64,000 nucleotides of DNA. It comes from Bilifractor sp002394235 (GTDB lineage Bacteria; Bacillota; Clostridia; Lachnospirales; Lachnospiraceae). Location of the stretch: assembly GCF_052118845.1 (NCBI RefSeq), contig NZ_JBQKGJ010000017.1:1-64000 (forward strand). Direction: 5' to 3'. Below are positions 8,700-16,281 of this stretch, one piece after another; the first letter of the stretch is position 1; the number at the start of each line of letters is the position of its first letter. The notes under the pieces were generated by a model. It was not told where the DNA came from, did no database searches, and worked only from the letters and a program-made list of their open reading frames with translations. The translations under genes were made by a program, and so were the position numbers.

Positions 8700-10094
8700 C
8701 TAATTCTCCGGAGATTTACCAAATAACGCATTTTCTCTGATCCGGGTATTTTCCTTCACGTGTGGAAGACTCAATAAATAGAATAACATACCTGAGCCAA
8801 CCCAGACTCCTACGATCACCCATTCTACACCGGACAGCGAACTGCTTCCGACCGGCAGGTATAAAGACACAAAGAACAGCGAGATCATGACAGCGATCAT
8901 TCCTACGATCATTCCATGCTTTACCCTAAAGGGTCTGGGCAGGTCTTTACAGGTTCTTCTGAGAATCACAAAGGAAATGGCGACCATTAAATAGGCGATC
9001 ACGGTACCGAATGCGCTTGCGTCAACAAACCATCCGAGTGAATTTTTTCCCAGAAGCGGTGTGAGGATCGTAATGATACCGATGAAGACAATCGCATTTC
9101 CCGGTGTATGATATTTCTTGTGAAGCTTCCCGAAGAAGTCCGGAAGCATCTTAGCCCGGCCCATGGAATAAAGTACTCTGGTTGCGCCGATAATAAAGCC
9201 ATTCCAGCTGGACAGGATTCCCATAATCGCTGTAACAACAATCAGTTTACCTGCAATCGGATTATTCGCCGCATAATTCACAGCGTTTACCACAGACAAT
9301 CCCTCTCTGCCAAGGATCTCATTCGGTGCCGCAAAGGAACTGGCAAGAATAATCATGATATACCATCCTGCAGCTAAAAGGATCGATGCCACAATGGCAG
9401 CAGGTATCTTTTTTAGCGGAAGATTCATTTCCTCCGCCACCTGTGGAATAACATCAAAGCCGACAAACATAGCCGGAACAGCCAGAACCACAGAAAACAT
9501 CCCGTTCGTTGACGTAAACAGCGGTTTCATATTCTCCATCGAACCATTCATACCGCTGATAATCGCGAAGCCAATGCCGCCGACAGCCAGTATTGTTGTG
9601 ACCACCGCCTGAAAAATTGTGGAGATCTTAATCCCCTTTGTATTGATCACGCACAATAATGCTCCGACGCATACAGGGATTACCAGCCAGGTCGCATATA
9701 CATCAAATCCGGCGATGGTCCAAAGATAACCATATCTCGGGATCGTAATCAGGTAGTCAATCGCTGTAACCAGCGCCGGTCCCTCCCATGCAGCGACACC
9801 GATATATGCAAAAGCGATCATCCACCCGGAGAACCATGCCCCGTGGTAGCCCAATGCCTTATACGTAAAAACGAGTTCCCCTCCGGAATATGGCAATGCG
9901 GGAGTAAGCTCACAATAGGTCAGGCCGACAAAAATACAGAGAACGGCACCAATGACAAACGCAAGCACCGCACCAATCGTCCCGCCCCGGTCAACCCAAT
10001 TTCCGGTAAGCGCTACCCATCCCCAACCAATCATCGTGCTGAAGGCGAGGACAAGAACATCCTTAAATTTTAAATTCCTGTTCAGGGTTTCTAT
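8700..10094 (-). CDS. APC-superfamily amino acid permease, probable ATA start
   Basis: About 464 aa with roughly 12 hydrophobic segments. Hallmarks: STMIGWGWVALTGNW in TM1, LPYSGGELVFTYKALGYHGAW in TM2-3, PQVAEEMNLP, and ATRVLYSMGRAKMLP. It is expected to import amino acids by proton or substrate exchange; the substrate cannot be told. The first in-frame ATG (10034) lies inside TM1 and has no ribosome site. Sixty bases upstream, AGGAGG is followed after 8 nt by ATA (10092-10094), giving the family-like N-terminus (M)ETLNRNLKFKDVLVLAFS. The start is therefore set at ATA. Confidence 0.85.
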   Translation of the reverse strand: METLNRNLKFKDVLVLAFSTMIGWGWVALTGNWVDRGGTIGAVLAFVIGAVLCIFVGLTYCELTPALPYSGGELVFTYKALGYHGAWFSGWMIAFAYIGVAAWEGPALVTAIDYLITIPRYGYLWTIAGFDVYATWLVIPVCVGALLCVINTKGIKISTIFQAVVTTILAVGGIGFAIISGMNGSMENMKPLFTSTNGMFSVVLAVPAMFVGFDVIPQVAEEMNLPLKKIPAAIVASILLAAGWYIMIILASSFAAPNEILGREGLSVVNAVNYAANNPIAGKLIVVTAIMGILSSWNGFIIGATRVLYSMGRAKMLPDFFGKLHKKYHTPGNAIVFIGIITILTPLLGKNSLGWFVDASAFGTVIAYLMVAISFVILRRTCKDLPRPFRVKHGMIVGMIAVMISLFFVSLYLPVGSSSLSGVEWVIVGVWVGSGMLFYLLSLPHVKENTRIRENALFGKSPEN

Positions 10095-10128
10095 GAATCT
10101 GTCCTCCTAATAAACTCCTACCCAACTC

Positions 10129-10725
10129 CTACTCAACCATCGGATTGACTGACTTACAAACTGACAACAGGGAAATTATCACTGTTCCGCAGAATGCTCC
10201 GGACACATCCAGCCAGACATCTGCGATCTGTGGACCTCTCCCACTGAAAATCTGGATGGTCTCATCGATGAACGCAATGTAAAAAGCATATCTTACAGAA
10301 GTCAGCGTCCTGCCGTGCAGCAGCCGAGAAAACCTCTTCATGAGACTTTCACTTTTTGGGGAAGCCGTTCCGCAAGCTGCCCCGGCATCAGAAGCTGCCG
10401 TACATGCTGCCGCAGTGTCAGAAGTTGTCGCACACGCTGCCGCAGTGTCAGAAATTGTCGTACATGCTGCCGCAGTGTCAGAGAATCGGACATTCTGATA
10501 CAGCCTGAGTTCTGTTCCAAGTATGAAATACTCGGTAAAGTGGGCCATTTTTCTGATCAGGTGGTTTGTCACCCGGTCCCTGCCTACGATAACCGATAAA
10601 ACCGGATACAAAATCTTCAGAAAAAAACCACTCTCATCGGCCGAGGCTGGCCTTGGCACCATAGAATGGCCCCAGATAAATGCAAGGGTAAGGAATATAA
10701 TAATCGTGATGACTTTTCGTTTCAT
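10129..10725 (-). CDS. VanZ-like family membrane protein with a tandem-repeat insert
   Basis: 198 aa. VanZ-family marks: an N-terminal TM (ITIIIFLTLAFIWGHSM), RKMAHFTEYFILGTEL, and a C-terminal DETIQIFSGRGPQIADVWLDV plus a final TM. VanZ confers low-level teicoplanin resistance in enterococci; most homologues have no known role. The loop between the second and third hydrophobic segments is expanded by 10-residue Ala/Cys-rich repeats (SDTAAACTTI, SDTAAACATT, SDTAAACTAA, SDAGAACGTA). It stands alone between the permease and the antitoxin gene. Confidence 0.8.
   Translation of the reverse strand: MKRKVITIIIFLTLAFIWGHSMVPRPASADESGFFLKILYPVLSVIVGRDRVTNHLIRKMAHFTEYFILGTELRLYQNVRFSDTAAACTTISDTAAACATTSDTAAACTAASDAGAACGTASPKSESLMKRFSRLLHGRTLTSVRYAFYIAFIDETIQIFSGRGPQIADVWLDVSGAFCGTVIISLLSVCKSVNPMVE
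10387..10485 (-). repeat. 30-bp tandem repeats inside the vanZ-like gene
   Basis: Three to four copies of a 30-bp unit (core ACATGCTGCCGCAGTGTCAG) encode the cysteine-containing decapeptide repeats. The unit is a multiple of three and keeps the frame. Confidence 0.9.
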
Positions 10726-10832
10726 AATGTGTGATTTATGTACTACTTAACAGACTTAGCAAAGGTTATCCTTTAAACTGCTAGTTCATATTTCTCTTTT
10801 AAATCATTTAATATGTAATGATGACTCTGTAT

Positions 10833-11159
10833 TCATTCATTGACAGTCTCTTTCTCTTTATGCCCTTCGAGCAACTGATCAAATGCTTCGTCCACAGAGA
10901 CTCCTCTTCCAGCTTTTACATCCGCAAGCCCCGCCGCCATTCGAGAATCAAATTCTTCTTTGGCCATCTTGCTTAATGCCCGAGGGCCGTTCTCAGGGAC
11001 ATACGGTCTGAACGGAAGTCCATGGCAATATATAATCTGCCTGTAGAACATATTTATTCCTACAGATGCAGGAATTCCCATAGCCGAAAGAATGTCTTCT
11101 GCTTTTGTCTTCACATTTTCTTCAACACGTGCATTAACGTTTGCTGTTTTATTCGCCAT
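10833..11159 (-). CDS. RelB/DinJ-family antitoxin, orphan
   Basis: About 108 aa from ATG 11159 (AAAGGTGG ribosome site 8 nt upstream; an in-frame start at 11171 is less likely). The N-terminal ribbon-helix-helix segment NKTANVNARVEENVKTKAEDILSAMGI with INMFYRQII and GLPFRP is typical of DinJ/RelB, which bind their own promoter and neutralise a RelE/YafQ-type mRNA interferase. No toxin gene follows: the 107 bp to the VanZ-like start hold no ORF. A YafQ-like fragment does exist at 15326. Confidence 0.82.
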   Translation of the reverse strand: MANKTANVNARVEENVKTKAEDILSAMGIPASVGINMFYRQIIYCHGLPFRPYVPENGPRALSKMAKEEFDSRMAAGLADVKAGRGVSVDEAFDQLLEGHKEKETVNE

Positions 11160-11183
11160 AAGTGCCACCACCTTTCTACTACG

Positions 11184-11212
11184 AATATAGCGCTTAATGA
11201 TGCTTATAGCAA
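11184..11212 (-). promoter_or_regulatory. Promoter of the RelB/DinJ-like antitoxin
   Basis: TTGCTA, 17 bp, TATATT on the minus strand, 25 bp upstream of the start codon. The overlapping GCTATAAGC and ATTAAGCG motifs could be operator half-sites. Confidence 0.6.
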
Positions 11213-12154
11213 GCTAATGTGTTGCTTAACGCTTATTGTACTCCCTGAATCCGCAGTACCCATACGGTGAAAAAAGCGAGGATGATCATGTGCAGGTTGT
11301 AGGCAAGGTAATCGGTACCGTAAGCGCAGACGAGATTCCCGACGCAGAAGATTCCGCGATGCTGAAGGAACCGCTCTTTCGAAGCAGGAGCACCTGCTCC
11401 ATTTTTTCTTCCGTTTGATCGTTTCTTCTTCATGGTTACTCTCCTTTCGCCCTAAGGTTGTAAGTACAAGAATTCCTTCCCTACGCACAGAAAAGATCTG
11501 TCCGTTCTGAGCAAAGGAAGCTGGGATATTCTTGCAGATATATGCGGACCATCCGGGCGTGATTTTGAACGGTCCGGGAACCTTCTCTCCTGCACAGATA
11601 AACGGAACTTTCGGAGAGAAATCGGAAATGAAAAATGCCACCCGCCGATAAAATGCGGATGGCTGTAAGAAATATGGATTGACAGCGCTTGAATAGGCTG
11701 GCAGTATGGGGTTAAAAGATAAACTTGCTCTTGCTTCCGCTATCCTGAAGGAACTGCTATCCGAAGAGCTGTATGTGTTCGAGAGGGCGGATGGTGTTCC
11801 GTTTTGACGATATTCTAGTGTGAAAATACCGATACGTCGGATTGCTGTCCTCTCTTCCGGTCTTCTTATCGTGGCACTTCTTACACCCTGCGTTCCGGTA
11901 CTCCTCATTTCTCCCTTATAAGCATCATTTTCTGTTAAAAACGAGATGTTCGTCCCAGCAAAATCGAACGGTGCTGTTGGAGAATCGGAAATTACGTTGA
12001 CACTCTCCGCCGCATTCATCAAATGATCTTCTTCCGGCGGTTCGAGATGATATCTCTTGCCATTCTCATCACGTATGAAAAAGCTCATGTTCTGTGTGCA
12101 AACTGCCTGCCGTATCAAAGCCAGCGTTGCGGATGACATGCTTTGAAAATCCAT
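11204..12154 (-). CDS. Uncertain ORF, possibly decayed
   Basis: A 316-codon frame starting MDFQSMSSATLALIRQ, with AGGA 8 nt before the ATG. The first 60 or so residues look protein-like (SFFIRDENGKRYHLEPPEE). From about residue 80 the composition is erratic and the end overlaps the better-supported small ORF at 11233. No domain was recognised. It could be a real N-terminal fragment read on into non-coding DNA. The 11434-12154 stretch shows nothing else convincing on either strand. Confidence 0.25.
   Translation of the reverse strand: MDFQSMSSATLALIRQAVCTQNMSFFIRDENGKRYHLEPPEEDHLMNAAESVNVISDSPTAPFDFAGTNISFLTENDAYKGEMRSTGTQGVRSATIRRPEERTAIRRIGIFTLEYRQNGTPSALSNTYSSSDSSSFRIAEARASLSFNPILPAYSSAVNPYFLQPSAFYRRVAFFISDFSPKVPFICAGEKVPGPFKITPGWSAYICKNIPASFAQNGQIFSVRREGILVLTTLGRKESNHEEETIKRKKKWSRCSCFERAVPSASRNLLRRESRLRLRYRLPCLQPAHDHPRFFHRMGTADSGSTISVKQHISLL
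11233..11433 (-). CDS. Small hypothetical protein with one hydrophobic helix
   Basis: 66 aa, not recognised. It is chosen because GAAAGGAGAG lies 5 nt before the ATG. The N-terminus is very basic (MKKKRSNGRKNG) and the C-terminal half is hydrophobic (NLHMIILAFFTVWVLRI), suggesting a small membrane-associated protein. It shares its DNA with the end of the longer frame 11204-12154 in another phase; the ribosome site favours this one. Confidence 0.45.
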   Translation of the reverse strand: MKKKRSNGRKNGAGAPASKERFLQHRGIFCVGNLVCAYGTDYLAYNLHMIILAFFTVWVLRIQGVQ

Positions 12155-12185
12155 TTAATTTATCCTAACTCAAGGAGGAACCACT

Positions 12186-12788
12186 ATGGCACCTTCCAAT
12201 CTTGCTAATATTCAATATTCCGAAAAAATCATCAGTGAAATCGCAGGTGATGATCTGACTCCGATAGGATTCATGGGAAGTGACCTTCGCGACAATATAA
12301 AGTTCTTTATCAATGACAGACATCTGGATGTAAAAAAAGATATTCATCAGATCCAGGAAGCTCTCGGGAAGAATCTGATTATTCGTCAAAAAGCGGGAGG
12401 AGTCTGCATCCGAACATCGTTGACGCCATGCGCCAGGGATACGCAAACAAATGAATTTATGTGTGCAAATAGCCCCTGTCCAAATTTTTTTCAGTTCTAC
12501 TACATGGCGGATTTATCCTATCTGGACTTTCAGACACTGCAGAAAACCTATGCGGAAAATCTTTCCAATGGACGTACAAGGGCTGCACAGAAGGCGCTTC
12601 AGAAAATCAAAGATCTTTTGCGTAGAAGGTTAACGCCAGAGTTGGATGAATTAGACCGGGAAATAGCGCGTATGGGCAAGGGACATGTAATTATACGCAA
12701 TCCATCACTGAGTACAATTATTGATCATGAAACAGAAATCAGGGAGGAAATTGCTCTATGGATGGAGAAGCGGTCAGATCGTTTCTGA
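12186..12788 (+). CDS. Cys-containing protein resembling the C-terminal part of a transposon recombinase
   Basis: 200 aa on the plus strand, against the local trend. AAGGAGG lies 8 nt before the ATG. It has a C-x8-C-x9-C-x4-C arrangement (GGVCIRTSLTPC through CANSPCPNFF), an aromatic motif FYYMADLSYLDF, and a long charged helix (NGRTRAAQKALQKIKDLLRR). A cysteine cluster followed by a long helix is seen at the end of Tn554-type recombinases, so this may be a freed C-terminal domain. No catalytic Arg-His-Tyr set is visible. Function unknown. Confidence 0.5.
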   Translation: MAPSNLANIQYSEKIISEIAGDDLTPIGFMGSDLRDNIKFFINDRHLDVKKDIHQIQEALGKNLIIRQKAGGVCIRTSLTPCARDTQTNEFMCANSPCPNFFQFYYMADLSYLDFQTLQKTYAENLSNGRTRAAQKALQKIKDLLRRRLTPELDELDREIARMGKGHVIIRNPSLSTIIDHETEIREEIALWMEKRSDRF

Positions 12789-12832
12789 TCGCTCCTATAT
12801 CTTTTACAGTAAACCTCATACGATAAGTCGTG

Positions 12833-14710
12833 TCACAAACTGTATAAGTCCAGACGTTTTCTGATATATTCCCTCATTCCGGGATCGGTACAGTAAATAT
12901 AGCATCCTTTCATTCCCCGGGTCATAAGCGTGCGATATGTATTTTTTATGATTTCATCTGCACGATCGACTGCATCTTCCGGATGTTCTTTGTAAAGCTT
13001 CTTTATCCCTCGCAAAGACTGATCCGTTTTTGCTCTTTTTTTAAAATCAGTAACTACATGACCATTTTCATATCGGATATCATCTCCCATAATGACACCA
13101 ACATAATCAAACTCCAGACCCTGTGTGGTATGGATGCAGCCCGCCTCATTAACAGAGTATTCACCGATAGCGAATGCCTCTCCACCATCCAGATTCCAGC
13201 TAATTTCAAAATCTCCGATTTTAATGTCATGAAAATCAGTATCATTTCTTGTCTTCTTGGGCCAATCCCAGCAGTATCCAGCCAAGATTCTGGATCGATT
13301 ATTCACCTTATTTTTCTCTAAAATGAGCTTTCTCATATCTTCCGGATTATCGAAAACCCTTACATCATAATTGAGTCCATATAGATTATAATTCGCAGTC
13401 TCACGGATCTCGAGAAGATCATCAACCCATGCAAGATATCCATTTGATCCATTACATCTGAACTGAGAAAGAAGCTCCAGTTCTGTTACCTCTGATCCCT
13501 CTTCTTTTGCCCATTTCAAGATTTCGTCTACCGAACCAATATCAGACATAGTGACTCGTTGACTTTCATCAATAAAAAATACAGAGCATGCAGCCGCATG
13601 GATGATTTCTTTGATCTGATTTTCTCCCTTATTATGAAACATTCCGGATTTTTCACTTAACCGGTGTGCCTCATCTACAAGCAGTGTATGAATCATATTA
13701 TTGCCGACTTCTGTGTAAGTACCAGAGTTCTTAAACATATTATCAACGCTGCTCTTCTTGACTTTTCCTTTTAGCTTTGCAGCATAAACCTGTCTCGGAG
13801 CACTATTATGGGTAACATATTGAACAAATTGTCCTCTTTGGGTCAGTTCAGCCAATAACCTTACAGCAATTACACTCTTACCTGTTCCGGGACCACCTTT
13901 GCAGATAATGGTCCGTTTTGTATGATCTCGCTGGCACTTTGTTGATAGCTTTATGATTTCTTCATAAACAACACGCTGTTCATCGATCATGACAAATTCT
14001 TTATTGCCCTTAATCATAGAAGCAATAGAATCCTGAAGGCTTTTTGATGGTCTTATCGTTCCGCGATCAACAAGATAAAGAACTTTTTCTTTGTCTCCTG
14101 TTTTTACGCACTTTTTTATAAATGCTCTTAAATCAGGCACCTGTCCCTTTGTAAAAACCGGTGCTTCAGACGTATATGCAGCATACTGTCTATCATCGAC
14201 GGGATCGTCATCCTTTCGGATATAATTATGAAGATAGGCACATGGTATAAGATGTACATTTTGATCCTGCACTGCAGAATTATAATCCGCTATTAATCGG
14301 GCATAGGACCAAGCCTGATACGAAGGATGAACCACCTTCCGTTCCGCATTTCCGGTATAAGTCTCAACAAGAGCATTACTATTGTGCACTTTATTCAGCT
14401 TGCTCCATTGTTTTAATTCGATTATGACCATTCCAGGCCTTTTATTGATATCATATCCGGAAATCATGAAGTCAACTCGCTTTGCTGTCTGCGGGATATT
14501 ATACTCAATGGCAATTCCTGCATCAGATGGAATTTCAGGATCATTCATGACCTTATACATGTATTCCATCGAGTTAACCCATGACATCCTTTCATTGGCC
14601 ACCGTATGTCTTCCCATCTTCTGTAAGATTAATTGTTCAATCTTGTCAGCGATGGTGTCATCCTCAACATTTTCCAGAAAGTCACTCTTTATGCCCTCGT
14701 AAACGATCAT
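12833..14710 (-). CDS. DUF2075 superfamily-1 helicase-like ATPase with N-terminal nuclease-like region
   Basis: 625 aa. The N-terminal third holds a PD-(D/E)xK-like pattern (RVDFMISGYD, then MVIIELKQW). Walker A is KGGPGTGKSVIAVRLL near residue 270; Walker B is LLVDEAHRL. VFFIDESQRV and the late motif EAGCIHTTQGLEFDYVGVI (SF1 motif V type) follow, then TRGMKGCYIYCTD at the C-terminus. This is the DUF2075 arrangement. It overlaps the MazG-like gene by 4 bp (ATGA), so the two are co-translated. The flanks are toxin-antitoxin and mobile-element remnants, which suggests a role in defence; the biochemical role is unproven. Confidence 0.85.
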   Translation of the reverse strand: MIVYEGIKSDFLENVEDDTIADKIEQLILQKMGRHTVANERMSWVNSMEYMYKVMNDPEIPSDAGIAIEYNIPQTAKRVDFMISGYDINKRPGMVIIELKQWSKLNKVHNSNALVETYTGNAERKVVHPSYQAWSYARLIADYNSAVQDQNVHLIPCAYLHNYIRKDDDPVDDRQYAAYTSEAPVFTKGQVPDLRAFIKKCVKTGDKEKVLYLVDRGTIRPSKSLQDSIASMIKGNKEFVMIDEQRVVYEEIIKLSTKCQRDHTKRTIICKGGPGTGKSVIAVRLLAELTQRGQFVQYVTHNSAPRQVYAAKLKGKVKKSSVDNMFKNSGTYTEVGNNMIHTLLVDEAHRLSEKSGMFHNKGENQIKEIIHAAACSVFFIDESQRVTMSDIGSVDEILKWAKEEGSEVTELELLSQFRCNGSNGYLAWVDDLLEIRETANYNLYGLNYDVRVFDNPEDMRKLILEKNKVNNRSRILAGYCWDWPKKTRNDTDFHDIKIGDFEISWNLDGGEAFAIGEYSVNEAGCIHTTQGLEFDYVGVIMGDDIRYENGHVVTDFKKRAKTDQSLRGIKKLYKEHPEDAVDRADEIIKNTYRTLMTRGMKGCYIYCTDPGMREYIRKRLDLYSL

Positions 14711-15078
14711 ACTTTTCCCTTTCCAGACGATAAATATGCCGTATATTTATCCGATTTTCCATATGCTTTATCCACCGGATATTTTCTTTTGTTTGTATCA
14801 ATCTTTTGTTCTACGATCTCAGATATATCAAATCCAAGATCATGCCCCATGAGCAGAGAATAAATCAGCACATCCGCAAGTTCTTCTTTAATCTTAGATA
14901 CTTTATTCTCTGTATCAGCCTCAACATCTTCTCCAGACCATTGAAAGACCTCTAAAAGTTCTGCGGCTTCAAGAGATATTGAAATTGCCATATCTTTAGA
15001 ATTGTGAAACTTTTTCCAGTCTCTGGCATCTCTGAATGCTACGATTTCATCTGTTAGTTCTTTTATCGAATCGTTCAT
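14707..15078 (-). CDS. MazG-like nucleotide pyrophosphohydrolase
   Basis: 123 aa, the size of single-domain MazG/RS21-C6-like enzymes. The metal-binding helix pattern E-x-x-E then E-x-x-D is visible: LEAAELLEVFQW and KEELADVLIYSLLM. Such enzymes hydrolyse (d)NTPs to monophosphates. It is the first gene of a two-gene operon with the DUF2075 ATPase (4-bp overlap). A TATAAT-like box sits near 15143-15148 upstream. In this setting it may act on a nucleotide signal or on the nucleotide pool during phage infection, which is an inference. Confidence 0.85.
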   Translation of the reverse strand: MNDSIKELTDEIVAFRDARDWKKFHNSKDMAISISLEAAELLEVFQWSGEDVEADTENKVSKIKEELADVLIYSLLMGHDLGFDISEIVEQKIDTNKRKYPVDKAYGKSDKYTAYLSSGKGKV

Positions 15079-15171
15079 TTCGCTTTACCCATTCTGTTAT
15101 GATCATATCTGAAATTTTTACCTTACGAAGTTCTTTAATCATATTATAATACCAGTTTTAATCCTTCAACA

Positions 15172-15333
15172 GTTGATGAACCTTCTTTTACCGTCACCAG
15201 AGAGAATCCTAATACTGATACAATCGCAGCAATGAATGAGTATTATAAGATGAAGGCTCATCCTGAGAAATATAAAAAATACTCTTCGTTTCGCAGTGCA
15301 ATGAACGATGTGCTGGAGGACAACGATGCTTGA
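15172..15333 (+). pseudogene. C-terminal fragment of an antitoxin gene
   Basis: An open frame without its own start encodes VDEPSFTVTRENPN through SAMNDVLEDNDA and a TGA stop, looking like the C-terminal half of a RelB-type antitoxin. It overlaps the following YafQ-like start by 8 bp, the usual arrangement of such pairs. The N-terminal DNA-binding half is missing: homology starts abruptly near the divergent MazG-operon promoter. Confidence 0.55.
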
Positions 15334-15465
15334 TGTTATTCTCTCCAACCGCTTCAAAAAAGACCTGAAAGTGATCTCTAAGCGAGGCTATGATCTTGAT
15401 CTTTTAGACGATGTCGTAAACAAATTAGCCAGGATGGAACCGCTTCCGGCAAAGAATCTCGAGGT
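15326..15465 (+). pseudogene. Truncated YafQ-like toxin
   Basis: MLDVILSNRFKKDLKVISKR, then GYDLDLLDDVVNKLARMEPLPAKN, matches the N-terminal half of YafQ/RelE-type mRNA interferases. After about residue 45 the frame runs into unrelated sequence (the inverted phage-like segment) and the catalytic C-terminus is gone, so it should be inactive. Confidence 0.65.
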
Positions 15466-15564
15466 ATCAAGGCCGGACATCTCCACCGCACCCATGAACC
15501 CAGCGGCCTGCTCGGCAGAAAACCCCATCGACTGGAACTGGATTCTTTTAATGCGATCTGCCAT
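15438..15564 (-). pseudogene. Possible phage tail tape-measure fragment
   Basis: Read on the minus strand from ATG 15564 (AGGAGG 9 nt upstream) the frame gives RIQFQSMGFSAEQAAGFMGA and VEMSGLDTS. This resembles a short piece of a phage tail tape-measure protein before the frame enters the toxin DNA. The segment is short, so the identification is tentative. Confidence 0.3.
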
Positions 15565-15597
15565 GTGTTCTCACCTCCTGAAAAACGGCATGAAAAA

Positions 15598-15622
15598 AGC
15601 ACTGGCCATATTGGTCAGTGCT
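15598..15622 (-). terminator. Intrinsic terminator downstream of the AbrB-like antitoxin
   Basis: On the minus strand AGCACTGACC, loop AATAT, GGCCAGTGCT, then TTTTTTC: a 10-bp stem with one mismatch and a T-tract. Confidence 0.8.
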
Positions 15623-15645
15623 TGCAACTAAATGACTTTTTTCTT

Positions 15646-15693
15646 CTATTGCAAAACCATTTCTGGAATTCCCATTCGTATTGCATATCCCAT
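15646..15693 (-). pseudogene. Remnant start of the gene paired with the AbrB-like antitoxin
   Basis: A 15-codon frame (MGYAIRMGIPEMVLQ) with GGAAGG upstream starts 15 bp after the antitoxin stop and ends at TAG. It looks like the first residues of a partner, probably a toxin, whose remainder has been lost; the terminator follows 24 bp later. Confidence 0.4.
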
Positions 15694-15707
15694 TCGGGTA
15701 TTCCTTC

Positions 15708-15947
15708 CTAGAAATCAGAGAGATCAATAGCAGCGGAAACCTTCCCTTTTTTAAAGTTTGCGATTGCCCTGTCCATGTCTCTCATGGTCTCTTGCGAAAT
15801 ACCTTCTGGAACAGTCAGTTCCCGCGGCTCCAAAATGATGCATCCATTCTGGTATTCCTTGACATTATAATATTGGTACTGTGCACCTCTAAGCGTAACT
15901 CTCTTCTTGCTATCGATATGCACCGTATAATCTTTGGTCGCCTCCAT
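15708..15947 (-). CDS. Antitoxin-like protein with AbrB-type N-terminus
   Basis: About 79 aa from ATG 15947 (TTGGAG 9 nt upstream; in-frame GTG 15983 lies inside an operator palindrome and is unlikely). The N-terminus YTVHIDSKKRVTLRG followed by GCIILEPREL resembles the swapped-hairpin AbrB/MazE fold. The acidic, helical C-terminus (ETMRDMDRAIANFKKG) would be the toxin-binding part. The toxin partner appears lost (remnant at 15646). It is expected to repress its own promoter. Confidence 0.6.
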   Translation of the reverse strand: MEATKDYTVHIDSKKRVTLRGAQYQYYNVKEYQNGCIILEPRELTVPEGISQETMRDMDRAIANFKKGKVSAAIDLSDF

Positions 15948-15969
15948 AGTATTCATCTCCAAGCAATAT

Positions 15970-16020
15970 GTGGGATATCCCACCTATCTCTATACTACTC
16001 TCAGCAAACCATCTTGTCAA
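15970..16020 (-). promoter_or_regulatory. Promoter plus perfect palindromic operator of the AbrB-like antitoxin
   Basis: TTGACA (16015-16020), 17 bp, TAGTAT (15992-15997), then the perfect 14-bp palindrome GTGGGATATCCCAC (15970-15983) between the -10 box and the start codon. A repressor bound there would block transcription, as in autoregulated antitoxin operons. The rest of 16021-16281 shows nothing recognisable. Confidence 0.8.
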
Positions 16021-16281
16021 CATGACCTCTTTATTATCTCTGTTTGATACTTACATCTGCTGGAAGATGAGCTAACAAACGTTCAATCCGCTTAAAACGA
16101 ATCGAAATCCTGTTGTGTCGCCACCTGCCGGTATTCATCATCACAGAGGTCGTTTCCAGACTCGATTTAAATAATTTAGTCATCCATATATTCATTTAAG
16201 GCATCTGTATCAATTGCCTTTACTTCAAATGTTTTTCTTACGGATACACAGAAATTATATTCGATCATCAGCTTTGCTCTG

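Noticed and set aside
15308..15631. A single 107-codon toxin gene
   Set aside because: Only the first 45 or so codons from the internal ATG 15326 look like YafQ; the rest is the antisense of a different fragment and a terminator hairpin.
16060..16281. Possible small gene downstream of the EAL stop
   Set aside because: No frame with a ribosome site or protein-like composition; treated as intergenic.
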